DNA from: Rhodanobacteraceae bacterium
Lineage (GTDB): Bacteria; Pseudomonadota; Gammaproteobacteria; Xanthomonadales; Rhodanobacteraceae
Assembly: GCA_009996615.1 (NCBI GenBank)
Contig: JAACZU010000001.1
Coordinates: forward strand, 62,001-126,000
DNA length: 64,000 nt
Direction: 5' to 3'
Both the position numbers and the translations under genes were made by a program. Below, in pieces: positions 8,948 to 16,493 of the stretch. A model generated the notes under the pieces. It saw only the letters and a program-made list of their open reading frames with translations. It was not told where the DNA came from and did not search any database. Numbering within the stretch: the stretch's first letter is position 1; each line of letters starts with the position of its first letter.

Positions 8948-9856
8948 TCAGGCGCGCGCGGACCAGGCGAGCGTGCCGTCGACGACCGTCTGCGTGCGTC
9001 CGCCGACCCACACCGCGAGGCCGCCGGCGGCGCCGTTGCCGTGCTCGATGTGCAACGTGATCGCCGCGTCGCGGCCGATCTCGCGGCCCTGGCTGACCCG
9101 GTAGCCGCGTGCAAGCGCGCCGTGCGGTTCGCGCAGCGCGATCCACGCGCCGATCAGGCCGTTCGCGGCGCCCGAGGCGGGGTCCTCGACGATGCCGGCG
9201 CCGGCCGGGAACGCACGCACGACGAGCTCATGCTCCGCCTCGCGGCTGCGCGCGAACACGCACAGGCCGAGGCTGTCGCTCGCAGCGGCGAGCCGCGCGA
9301 TCGTCGCGTGGTCGGGGCGCCAGGCGCGCAGCGCGGCCTCGTCGGCGAACTCGGCGACCCACCAGCGGCGGCCGCCCTCGACGAAGGCTGGCGGCAGCGC
9401 GCCGAGCGCGACGTCACCGAGCAGGGCCTGCAGCAGCGGCTGGCCGTCGCTGCCCTCGTGCAGCACGCGCGCACGCGGCGCCTGCACGAACAGCGCGCGC
9501 TCGGCGCCGCTGCCCTCGACGCGGATCGGCAGCAGGCCGGCGCCGCATTCCTGTACCAGGCGGCCGTCGCGCGGCGTGGCGAAGCCGGTGTCGAGCACCG
9601 CGTGCGCGCTGCCGATGGTCGGGTGACCGGCGAACGGAATCTCGCGGCTCGGCGTGAAGATGCGCAGGCGGTAGCTCGCCTCGGGCGTGCTCGGCGGCAG
9701 CACGAAGGTGGTCTCGACCAGGTCCGTCCAGGCCGCGAAGCGCTGCATCTCGGCATCGCTCCAGCCGCGCGCGTCAACGACGACGCCGAGCGGATTGCCG
9801 CCGCCCGGGTGTGCGGGGAAGACGTCGAGTTGCAGGTAGCGCGAACGGGCGGGCAT
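8948..9856 (-). CDS. PhzF family isomerase/epimerase-like protein
   Basis: A 302-residue protein with the PhzF/DapF-like fold: YLQLDVFPAHPGGGNPLGVV at the N-terminus, PSREIPFAGHPTIGSAHAV in the middle, and a second-domain EDPASGAANGLIGAW block. Family members include the phenazine enzyme PhzF and many of unknown substrate. The catalytic glutamate that PhzF places before the GGNP block is not obvious here (PAHPGGGNP), so the reaction should not be assumed. There are no phenazine genes nearby. The start at MPARSRYLQLDVF matches family N-termini. Confidence 0.88.
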   Translation of the reverse strand: MPARSRYLQLDVFPAHPGGGNPLGVVVDARGWSDAEMQRFAAWTDLVETTFVLPPSTPEASYRLRIFTPSREIPFAGHPTIGSAHAVLDTGFATPRDGRLVQECGAGLLPIRVEGSGAERALFVQAPRARVLHEGSDGQPLLQALLGDVALGALPPAFVEGGRRWWVAEFADEAALRAWRPDHATIARLAAASDSLGLCVFARSREAEHELVVRAFPAGAGIVEDPASGAANGLIGAWIALREPHGALARGYRVSQGREIGRDAAITLHIEHGNGAAGGLAVWVGGRTQTVVDGTLAWSARA

Positions 9857-10278
9857 GGCAGGGCGGGGAGCAAAGGGGGCGCGATGATACCCGTGTGTGG
9901 CTGCGCCGCAGCGGAACGGCTGCGGCGTCGGCAGGTGCGGTTCAGCTGCTTTCCTGAGGAGGCGCTGGCAGAAGGAAGGAGAACATCGCGGCTGAAGCCG
10001 CTCACACAGGGGGATTCTGGTGTGGGAGGGACTTTCAGTCCCGATGCCTTGATGGCTGGGCCGGGAGCGCGGGCCGAAGAGCATCGTGGCTTCCGCCGCT
10101 CCCACCGGAAGCTGCGCTTCGTTGTTGCTGTGGGAGCGCCGGCAGGCGCGATGCTGTTGGTGCGGCGTGAAGGAGCATCGCGACTTCCGCTGCTGCGACG
10201 AAGGCCGGTGAAACCGCTTGTTCGACGCCGCCCGCGCGTCATATGGTGCGGGGCTTCGCGTCCCGAGGAAGTCGCCGC
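9857..10278. other. Intergenic stretch with REP-type repeats
   Basis: A 422-bp gap between the divergent PhzF-like and rhomboid genes. About half of it (9979-10200) is repeat. I see no convincing gene in it. Confidence 0.6.
9979..10200. repeat. Cluster of GGGAGCG/GCGATGCT repeats
   Basis: At least four half-elements: ACATCGCGGCTGAAGCCGCT, GTGTGGGAGGGACTTTCAGT, GCATCGTGGCTTCCGCCGCT with GTGGGAGCGCCGGCAGGCGC, and GCATCGCGACTTCCGCTGCT. They alternate in orientation and have diverged to different degrees, which suggests repeated insertion or expansion at one site. Confidence 0.75.
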
Positions 10279-10890
10279 ATGCCCGTCACCTTGTTCATCA
10301 TCGCCGTCACCTGCGTGGTCTCGTTCGCGGGGTTCTCCAATCCGCGCCTGATCGACCGCCTGATCCTGTGGTCGCCGGCGCTCACGCGCGGGAAGGAATA
10401 CTGGCGCCTGGCGAGCTGCGGCCTGATCCATGCCGACGTGCCGCACCTGCTGTTCAACATGATCACGCTGTACTTCTTCGGCACCGCGATGGAACGGTTC
10501 TACGTTTCCTACCTCGGCGGAGGCGGCTACCTGCTGTTCTATGTCGGTGGCCTGGTCGTGTCGAGCCTGCCGAGCTGGTGGCAGCACCGCAACGACAACG
10601 GCTACCGCAGCCTCGGCGCCTCGGGCGCGGTGTCGGCCGTGCTGTTCGCGTTCATCCTGCTGCAGCCGTGGGCGACGATCTACGTGTTCGTCGTGCCGGT
10701 GCCGGCGATCATCTATGCGGTGCTCTACCTCGGCTACACGATCTACATGGATCGCCAGCGCAGCGACCACATCAACCACAGCGCGCATCTGTGGGGCGCG
10801 ATCTACGGCGTGCTGTTCACGATCCTGATGGAGCCACGCGTGCTCTCCACGTTCTTCGGCCGGCTGCTGCAGCCGGGGTTTGCGGCGTAA
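10279..10890 (+). CDS. Rhomboid family intramembrane serine protease
   Basis: A 203-residue membrane protein with about six hydrophobic segments. The rhomboid dyad is visible: YRSLGASGAVSAVLF carries the catalytic Ser (GxSG), and INHSAHLWGAIYG the catalytic His. HADVPHLLFNM matches the family HxxxxHLxxN segment. Rhomboids cleave membrane-spanning substrates inside the bilayer. The ATG at 10279 is preceded by GAGGAA at good spacing; an ATG 36 bases upstream is less likely. Substrates are unknown. Confidence 0.92.
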   Translation: MPVTLFIIAVTCVVSFAGFSNPRLIDRLILWSPALTRGKEYWRLASCGLIHADVPHLLFNMITLYFFGTAMERFYVSYLGGGGYLLFYVGGLVVSSLPSWWQHRNDNGYRSLGASGAVSAVLFAFILLQPWATIYVFVVPVPAIIYAVLYLGYTIYMDRQRSDHINHSAHLWGAIYGVLFTILMEPRVLSTFFGRLLQPGFAA

Positions 10891-10969
10891 GCTTGTCGCT
10901 GCGCCGCACCCTCAAGATCCAGAAAAGACAACCGCCGCCACGCGCGGCTTCCGTTCGATGGAGGCGACC

Positions 10970-12034
10970 ATGTTGAAGACGTCCGCCTATGCCGCGGTGT
11001 CCGCGGTTTCCCCGCTCGCGCCGTACACGATCGACCGCCGCAAGCCCGGTCCGCGCGATGTGCTGATCGACATCCTGTATTGCGGCGTGTGCCACTCGGA
11101 CATCCACCAGGTGCGCGACGAGTGGGGTGATTCGATCTTCCCGATGGTGCCCGGCCACGAGATCGTCGGCCGCGTCGTCGAGGCCGGGCTGTCGGTCGGC
11201 TCGTTCAAGGTCGGCGACATCGTCGGCGTCGGCTGCTTCGTCGATTCCTGCCGCACCTGCGCCGCCTGCACGGACGGCGAGGAGCAGTACTGCGAGCACG
11301 GCATGAGCGCGACCTACAACGGCTACGAGCGCAGCGGCCCGCAGCTCGACCCCGACCGGCCGACCTACGGCGGCTATTCGACGCGCATCACGGTCGACGA
11401 GAAATACGTGCTGCGCATCCCGCCCGGCATCCCGCTCGAGCGCGCCGCGCCACTGCTATGCGCCGGCATCACGACCTGGTCGCCGCTGCGCCGCTTCGGC
11501 GTCGGCCCCGGCAGCGAGGTCGCCGTGCTCGGCCTCGGCGGGCTCGGCCACGTGGCCGTCAAGCTGGCCAAGGCGATGGGCGCGGACGTGACCGTGCTGA
11601 GCGGTTCGGCGGGCAAGGAGGCCGACGCGCGGCGCCTGGGCGCCGACGACTTCGTCGTGACCAGCAACCGGACCGCGTTCAAGGCCCACGCCGAACGCTT
11701 CGACCTGATCCTCGACACCGCCTCGGCGCAGCACGACTACAACGCCTACCTGCAGCTGCTGCGCCGCGACGGCACGCTGGTCCTGCTCGGCCTGCCCGAG
11801 CCGTCGCCGCTGGATGCCGGCCCGCTGGTCATGCGCCGCCGCAGCATCACCGGCTCGCTGATCGGCGGCATTCGCGCCACGCAGGACATGCTCGACTTCT
11901 GCGCCGAGCACGGCATCGCCGCCGACGTCGAGGTGATCGGCATGGCGCAGGTCAACGAGGCCTACGAGCGCATGCTCGCCGGCGACGTGCGCTATCGTTT
12001 CGTGATCGACATCGCCAGCCTGCGCGGCGCTTGA
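10970..12034 (+). CDS. Zinc-dependent alcohol dehydrogenase (CAD/YahK type)
   Basis: The 354-residue medium-chain dehydrogenase has the catalytic-zinc motifs CGVCHSDIHQ and PMVPGHEIVGRVVEAG, the structural-zinc cysteines (CRTCAACTDGEEQYC), and the Rossmann motif LGLGGLGHVAVKLAKAMGA. This set is typical of NADP-dependent cinnamyl-alcohol or broad aldehyde reductases such as YahK/YjgB. The start MLKTSAYAAV is preceded by GGAGG at 10960-10964. Substrate and physiological direction cannot be read from sequence. Confidence 0.93.
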   Translation: MLKTSAYAAVSAVSPLAPYTIDRRKPGPRDVLIDILYCGVCHSDIHQVRDEWGDSIFPMVPGHEIVGRVVEAGLSVGSFKVGDIVGVGCFVDSCRTCAACTDGEEQYCEHGMSATYNGYERSGPQLDPDRPTYGGYSTRITVDEKYVLRIPPGIPLERAAPLLCAGITTWSPLRRFGVGPGSEVAVLGLGGLGHVAVKLAKAMGADVTVLSGSAGKEADARRLGADDFVVTSNRTAFKAHAERFDLILDTASAQHDYNAYLQLLRRDGTLVLLGLPEPSPLDAGPLVMRRRSITGSLIGGIRATQDMLDFCAEHGIAADVEVIGMAQVNEAYERMLAGDVRYRFVIDIASLRGA

Positions 12035-12092
12035 GCCAACGCCCCGGCGGCCGTTCCGTCGTAGGACCCATTCCACAGTCCAGGAGAGCTGC

Positions 12093-12449
12093 ATGACGAC
12101 CTACACCGGCGGCTGCCATTGCGGGCGGATCGCGTTCGAGGTGGACACCGAGGGCGCCATCGCGCAGGCGATGGAGTGCAACTGCTCGATCTGCAGCAAG
12201 CGCGGCTACCTGCTCGCGTTCGCGCCGGCGACCCACGTGCGCCTGCGCACGCCCGAGAGCGACCTGTCGACCTACACGTTCAACAAGCACGTGATCCGGC
12301 ATCAGTTCTGCCCGGTCTGTGGCGTCGCGCCGTTCGGCCGCGGCAAGGACCTGCATGGCAACGAGACGTTCGCGATCAACGTGCGCTGCCTCGACGGCAT
12401 CGATCCGCACGCGCTGCAGATCCAGCCGTTCGATGGGCGCAGCCGCTGA
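12093..12449 (+). CDS. GFA/CENP-V family zinc-binding protein
   Basis: A 118-residue protein with the Mss4-like zinc signature of the GFA family: GGCHCGRIAFEV, CNCSICSKRGYL and FCPVCGVAPFGRG. Glutathione-dependent formaldehyde-activating enzyme (Gfa) belongs here, but most members have no known reaction. The preceding alcohol dehydrogenase makes a role in aldehyde handling thinkable. The start has an AGGAGA ribosome site 7 bases upstream. Confidence 0.9.
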   Translation: MTTYTGGCHCGRIAFEVDTEGAIAQAMECNCSICSKRGYLLAFAPATHVRLRTPESDLSTYTFNKHVIRHQFCPVCGVAPFGRGKDLHGNETFAINVRCLDGIDPHALQIQPFDGRSR

Positions 12450-12581
12450 GTTCCTGAACGCGCGGCCAACCGACGCTGGCCGCCCGGCCGATCGGCGCGC
12501 TCGCGGGCATACACTGCGGCGACCGGCCGGGCGGCAAACTCCTGGTCGGCATCGCCCACTCCACGGCCATGGGAGATGCGC

Positions 12582-12842
12582 ATGGGCATCCTCTGGACCA
12601 TCCTCATCGGCTTCATCGTCGGCGTGCTGGCCAAGTTCGTCACGCACGGTCCGGGGCCGCACGGCTTCTTCATGACTGCCGCACTCGGCATCGCCGGCTC
12701 GCTCATCGCCACCTTCATCGGCCGCGCGCTGCACTGGTACGCGGCCGGGCAGTCGGCCGGCTTCGTCGGCGCGTTCATCGGCGCACTCGTGCTGCTGGCG
12801 ATCTACCACCTGATCATCAAGGGGCGCGCGCCCACCGCTTGA
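12582..12842 (+). CDS. GlsB/YeaQ/YmgE-like small membrane protein
   Basis: An 86-residue protein with three hydrophobic, glycine-rich segments (MGILWTILIGFIVGVLAKFV..., GIAGSLIATFIG, VGAFIGALVLLAIY). It resembles the transglycosylase-associated/YmgE stress family in size and pattern. The ATG at 12582 is preferred over the one at 12576 because GGGAG then has normal spacing. It is followed 13 bp later by the next gene with its own strong AAGGAGG, so the two are probably cotranscribed. Confidence 0.8.
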   Translation: MGILWTILIGFIVGVLAKFVTHGPGPHGFFMTAALGIAGSLIATFIGRALHWYAAGQSAGFVGAFIGALVLLAIYHLIIKGRAPTA

Positions 12843-12855
12843 TAAGGAGGACGTC

Positions 12856-13371
12856 ATGCCGATCCTGACCGATCTGCTCAACCGCTATCTGGGCAGTGGC
12901 GCCGGTGCCGACACCGGCCAGCTTGCCGACGACTTCCACCAGGTCGCGCAGAACGTCCCGACCGACGTGCTCGGCAAGGGCCTCGCCGCCGCGTTCGGTT
13001 CCGACCAGACGCCGGAGGTCGGGCAGATGGTGTCGCAGATGTTCGGCGCCTCCTCGCCGGAGCAGCGCGCGGCGATGCTGAACCAGCTCGGCGGCGCGCT
13101 CGGCCCGGCGGGCGCGACGATCCTCGGCAGCCTGTTCGGGCCGGGGGCCGCGACGACTGGCGCGGCGCCGACGATCACGCCGGAGCAGGCCGCGCGGGTC
13201 GATCCGCAGCAGATCCAGGCCGTGGTCACGCAGGCGCAGCAGCACAACCCCGGCATCGTCGACAGCCTCAGCGGCTTTTATGCGCAGCATCCCGGGCTGG
13301 TGAAGACGCTCGGCAGCGCGGCGCTGGCGATCATGCTCGGCAAGATTTCCGAGCACATGAAGACGAGCTGA
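12856..13371 (+). CDS. Hypothetical protein, YidB/DUF937-like
   Basis: A 171-residue helical, alanine- and glycine-rich protein with no signal peptide. The N-terminal MPILTDLLNRYLG and repeated 'FG.SSPEQ..AMLNQL' type helices resemble the DUF937/YidB group, but I am not sure of the assignment. The C-terminus is SAALAIMLGKISEHMKTS. It has a strong AAGGAGG ribosome site and follows the small membrane protein gene closely. Function unknown. Confidence 0.7.
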   Translation: MPILTDLLNRYLGSGAGADTGQLADDFHQVAQNVPTDVLGKGLAAAFGSDQTPEVGQMVSQMFGASSPEQRAAMLNQLGGALGPAGATILGSLFGPGAATTGAAPTITPEQAARVDPQQIQAVVTQAQQHNPGIVDSLSGFYAQHPGLVKTLGSAALAIMLGKISEHMKTS

Positions 13372-13451
13372 GTTCGACCCTACCCGAGTGGTGTAGTGTT
13401 GGCGCCTGCCCCGTTTGGCGGGGCGCGACTGCACCCTCGGGGAATGGTTCC

Positions 13452-14987
13452 ATGACGACGATACGACCGGCCGCGCGCGGCCTTGCACTCGCGGCGCTGG
13501 CGACCGGCGGCGGCTCCGTACTGGCGGCCGACATCGCGCCGAAGCTGCTGTCCGAGGCGCAGGGCGGGCGCGTCGAGGCGCTGATCGTGCTGCCCGACCA
13601 GGTGCGGCCGGCGCTCGCGCCGCTGGCGATCGACGCCGACTACAAGCTGCGCCGGCGCGCGCTCGTAGAGGCACTGCGCACCCGCGCCGATGCGCAGCAG
13701 GCCGACCTGCGCGCCTGGCTGGACGCGCGCGGCATCGAATACCGGCCGTACTGGATCGCGAACCTGGTCTGGGCGCGCGTGTCGGCCGCCGACCTCGCCG
13801 CACTGGCCGGACGCAGCGATGTCGCGCGGGTGACGACCAATCCCGCCGTCGCGTTGCGCGAGCCACCGGTGCCGGCCGAGCTGGCCGCCGTGACCGCACC
13901 CGATGCGATCGAGTGGGGCGTCGGCAAGATCCGCGCACCGGACGTCTGGGCGGCGGGTTTCACCGGCCAGGGTGTCGTCATCGGCGGCCAGGACACCGGC
14001 TACCAGTGGGACCATCCGGCGCTGAAGGCGCAGTACCGCGGATGGAATGGCAGCGCAGCGAGCCACGACTACAACTGGCACGATGCGATCCACGCCGGCG
14101 ATGACGACGTTGCTGGCAATCCGTGCGGCGGCGATGCTCCGGCGCCGTGTGACGATCATGGTCATGGCACGCATACCGCCGGCACGTTCGCCGGCGACGA
14201 CGGTGGCGTGAACAGGGTCGGTGTCGCGCCGGGCGCGCAATGGATCGGCTGCCGCAACATGGCTGGGGGCGACGGCACGCCGGCACGCTACATCGAGTGC
14301 ATGCAATGGTTTCTCGAGCCGACCGACCATGCTGGGAATAACCCCAATACAGACCTCGCCCCCGACGTGATCAGCAACTCCTGGGGCTGCATTCCGTCAG
14401 AGGGCTGCACCGTGGGCGACGAGATCGCCGAGGCGGTCAATAATCTCGTCGATGCCGGCATCTTGTTCGTCGCCGCGGCCGGCAACGATGGCCCGGGGTG
14501 CGGCACGATCCTCGATCCGCCGGCGATCTACGATGCGAGCTTCGTGGTTGGTTCGACCACCAGCAGCGACAGCATGTCGAGTTTCTCCAGCCGCGGTCCG
14601 GTCGCCGGCTCCGCGCTGATCCGCCCGGACGTCGTCGCGCCTGGATCGAGCGTGCGCTCGAGTGTGCCGGGCAATGGCTACGGCATCATGAGCGGCACCA
14701 GCATGGCCACGCCGCACGTCGCCGGCGCGGCCGCGCTGCTGATGTCGGTAAAGCCGGCGTTGAAGGGGCATCCGGAGCAGGTCGCCGCGCTGCTGCGCGA
14801 CACCGCGGTGCACCAGGTCACCGGCGGCAGCACGAGTTGCGGCGGCCTGACCCTGGCCAACTGGCCGAACTACCATGCCGGCCACGGCCGCATCGACGTC
14901 TACGCCGCCGCGCTGGCCGCCGGTCTCGGCAATCCGGACAATGACCGGGTATTCACGGATGGCTTCGATGGAACCCCAACGCCCTGA
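13452..14987 (+). CDS. Secreted subtilisin-like serine protease (S8)
   Basis: A 511-residue protein. It has a short signal peptide ending near VLAADIA, then an inhibitor-type propeptide of about 120 residues. The S8 domain has all three catalytic residues: Asp in GGQDTGYQWDHP (near 180), His in DHGHGTHTAGTF (near 239) and Ser in SGTSMATPHVAGAA (near 417). The tail VFTDGFDGTPTP resembles the ends of the two duplicated secreted proteins at 25-29 kb and may be a sorting or processing signal. The last 20 bases overlap the start of the 5'-nucleotidase gene. Confidence 0.95.
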   Translation: MTTIRPAARGLALAALATGGGSVLAADIAPKLLSEAQGGRVEALIVLPDQVRPALAPLAIDADYKLRRRALVEALRTRADAQQADLRAWLDARGIEYRPYWIANLVWARVSAADLAALAGRSDVARVTTNPAVALREPPVPAELAAVTAPDAIEWGVGKIRAPDVWAAGFTGQGVVIGGQDTGYQWDHPALKAQYRGWNGSAASHDYNWHDAIHAGDDDVAGNPCGGDAPAPCDDHGHGTHTAGTFAGDDGGVNRVGVAPGAQWIGCRNMAGGDGTPARYIECMQWFLEPTDHAGNNPNTDLAPDVISNSWGCIPSEGCTVGDEIAEAVNNLVDAGILFVAAAGNDGPGCGTILDPPAIYDASFVVGSTTSSDSMSSFSSRGPVAGSALIRPDVVAPGSSVRSSVPGNGYGIMSGTSMATPHVAGAAALLMSVKPALKGHPEQVAALLRDTAVHQVTGGSTSCGGLTLANWPNYHAGHGRIDVYAAALAAGLGNPDNDRVFTDGFDGTPTP

Positions 14988-15903
14988 CATCAACCCCGGC
15001 GACGCCGGCGAGCGCGACACGCTCGTCGTCGCGATCTCCTCGCGCGCGCTGTTCGACCTCGGCGAGAGCCACGAACTGTTCGAGCGCGACGGCATCGACG
15101 CATTCGCGCGCTACCAGATCGCGCGCGAGGACGAACTGCTCGCGCCCGGCATCGCGTTCCCGCTGGTGCAGAAGCTGCTGCACCTGAACCGCGCCGCGCC
15201 GCAGGCGCCGCGCGTGGAAGTGATCTTGCTCTCGCGCAACTCGGCCGACACCGGCCTGCGCATCTTCAACTCGATCGAGCACTACGGCCTGGACATCGCG
15301 CGCGCCGCGTTCACACGCGGCGCGCCGACCACGCCGTACGTGCATGCGTTCGGCGCCGACCTGTTCCTGTCGGCCAATCCCGACAGCGTCGCGCAGGCGC
15401 TCGCCGCCGGCATCGCCGCGGCGACGATCCTGCCGTCGAAGGCGCCGCAGCGGCAGTCGGACCAGCTGCGCATCGCGTTCGACGGCGATGCGGTGCTGTT
15501 CGGCGACGAATCGGAGCGGATTTCCGAGGAAGCCGGCATCGCCGCGTTCCACCGCAACGAATCCGAACGCGCGCAGGAACCGTTGTCGGGCGGCCCGTTC
15601 CGCAGCTTCCTCGACGCGCTGCACCGGCTGCAGGACGCGTTCCCGAGCGAGGCCTCGCCGATCCGCACCGCGCTGGTCACCGCGCGCTCGGCGCCGGCGC
15701 ACAAGCGCGTGATCCTGACCCTGCGCGACTGGGGCGTGCGCATCGACGAGGCGCTGTTCCTCGGCGGCCGGCCCAAGGGTCCGTTCCTGGAAGCGTTCGG
15801 CGCCGACATCTTCTTCGACGACTCCACCGTCAACGTCGAATCGGCGCGCCAGCACGTCGCCACCGGGCACGTGCCGCGGCGTTCGACCCGCGCGGCGACA
15901 TGA
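14968..15903 (+). CDS. Cytosolic 5'-nucleotidase (NT5C1-like)
   Basis: A 311-residue protein with no signal peptide. It has LVVAISSRALFDLGESHELF, VILLSRNSADTGLRIFNSIE, FDGDAVLFGDESER and ILTLRDWGVRIDEALFLGG, all typical of the cytosolic 5'-nucleotidase family (HAD-type Asp in AFDGDAV). These enzymes dephosphorylate nucleoside monophosphates. The start is uncertain: ATG at 14968 or 14959, both inside the end of the protease gene in another frame. It ends in a 4-base ATGA overlap with the next gene, so the two are translationally coupled. Confidence 0.85.
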   Translation: MEPQRPDINPGDAGERDTLVVAISSRALFDLGESHELFERDGIDAFARYQIAREDELLAPGIAFPLVQKLLHLNRAAPQAPRVEVILLSRNSADTGLRIFNSIEHYGLDIARAAFTRGAPTTPYVHAFGADLFLSANPDSVAQALAAGIAAATILPSKAPQRQSDQLRIAFDGDAVLFGDESERISEEAGIAAFHRNESERAQEPLSGGPFRSFLDALHRLQDAFPSEASPIRTALVTARSAPAHKRVILTLRDWGVRIDEALFLGGRPKGPFLEAFGADIFFDDSTVNVESARQHVATGHVPRRSTRAAT

Positions 15904-16388
15904 GCCCGGCGATCGAGATCCGCGAGGCCGTCGACGGCGCCGACATCGCGCGCGCGCTGTTCCGCCGCCGCTTCGGCGGCGATCCGCCGGATTTCCCGCA
16001 CCATGTCCTCGCCGTGCATCGGACGGCGGCGGGCGGCGAGGTGCCGTTGTGCTACGTGCATTTCACCGCACTCGGCGAGCTGCTGCTCGGCGGCGGCGCC
16101 TGCGTCGACAACCGCGCGATGCGCGCGTTGCCGCCGGCGGCGCGGGCGGCGATCCACGCCGGCGGCGGCCTCTATCGCATGACGCTGGCATGGGCGGTAC
16201 GCCACTTCGCGCCGCGCTACGCGGCGGTGTTCGGCTACTGCGGCGATGCGCTGGCCGAGCGCATCGACCTGGCAGTCGGCTTCGAGCGCACGGCGCACCA
16301 GCACCTCCTGGTCTACTGGACGCGCGAACTACCGTCCGGGGCGCGCGATGCGCTGATCGCGCAGGCGCACGCGGTCGGGCCGTTCTAG
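15900..16388 (+). CDS. Hypothetical protein coupled to the 5'-nucleotidase gene
   Basis: A 162-residue soluble protein starting MSPAIEIREAVDGADIAR. A glycine-rich central part (ELLLGGGACVDNRAMR) and VGFERTAHQHLLVYW near the end are weakly like an N-acetyltransferase fold, but no GNAT P-loop can be identified with confidence. The start codon overlaps the nucleotidase stop (ATGA), so the products are likely made together. Function not assigned. Confidence 0.7.
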   Translation: MSPAIEIREAVDGADIARALFRRRFGGDPPDFPHHVLAVHRTAAGGEVPLCYVHFTALGELLLGGGACVDNRAMRALPPAARAAIHAGGGLYRMTLAWAVRHFAPRYAAVFGYCGDALAERIDLAVGFERTAHQHLLVYWTRELPSGARDALIAQAHAVGPF

Positions 16389-16493
16389 CGGCAAGCCGCG
16401 GCCCTCGCAGGAACGCCGGGCGTCGGCCGCGCGCACCGTGCGCACTCGGGACGCTTTCGGGTAGGCTGCGCGGCTTTCCGCCTCGCTGCCGCC

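Noticed and set aside
8948-9856. Phenazine biosynthesis role for the PhzF-like protein
   Set aside because: No other phz gene is nearby and the catalytic Glu is not evident; only the fold family is supported.
6497-10351. Plus-strand frame of 1284 codons
   Set aside because: Runs antisense across bpt, the DUF2007-like gene, tesB and the PhzF-like gene; an open frame caused by high G+C, not a gene.
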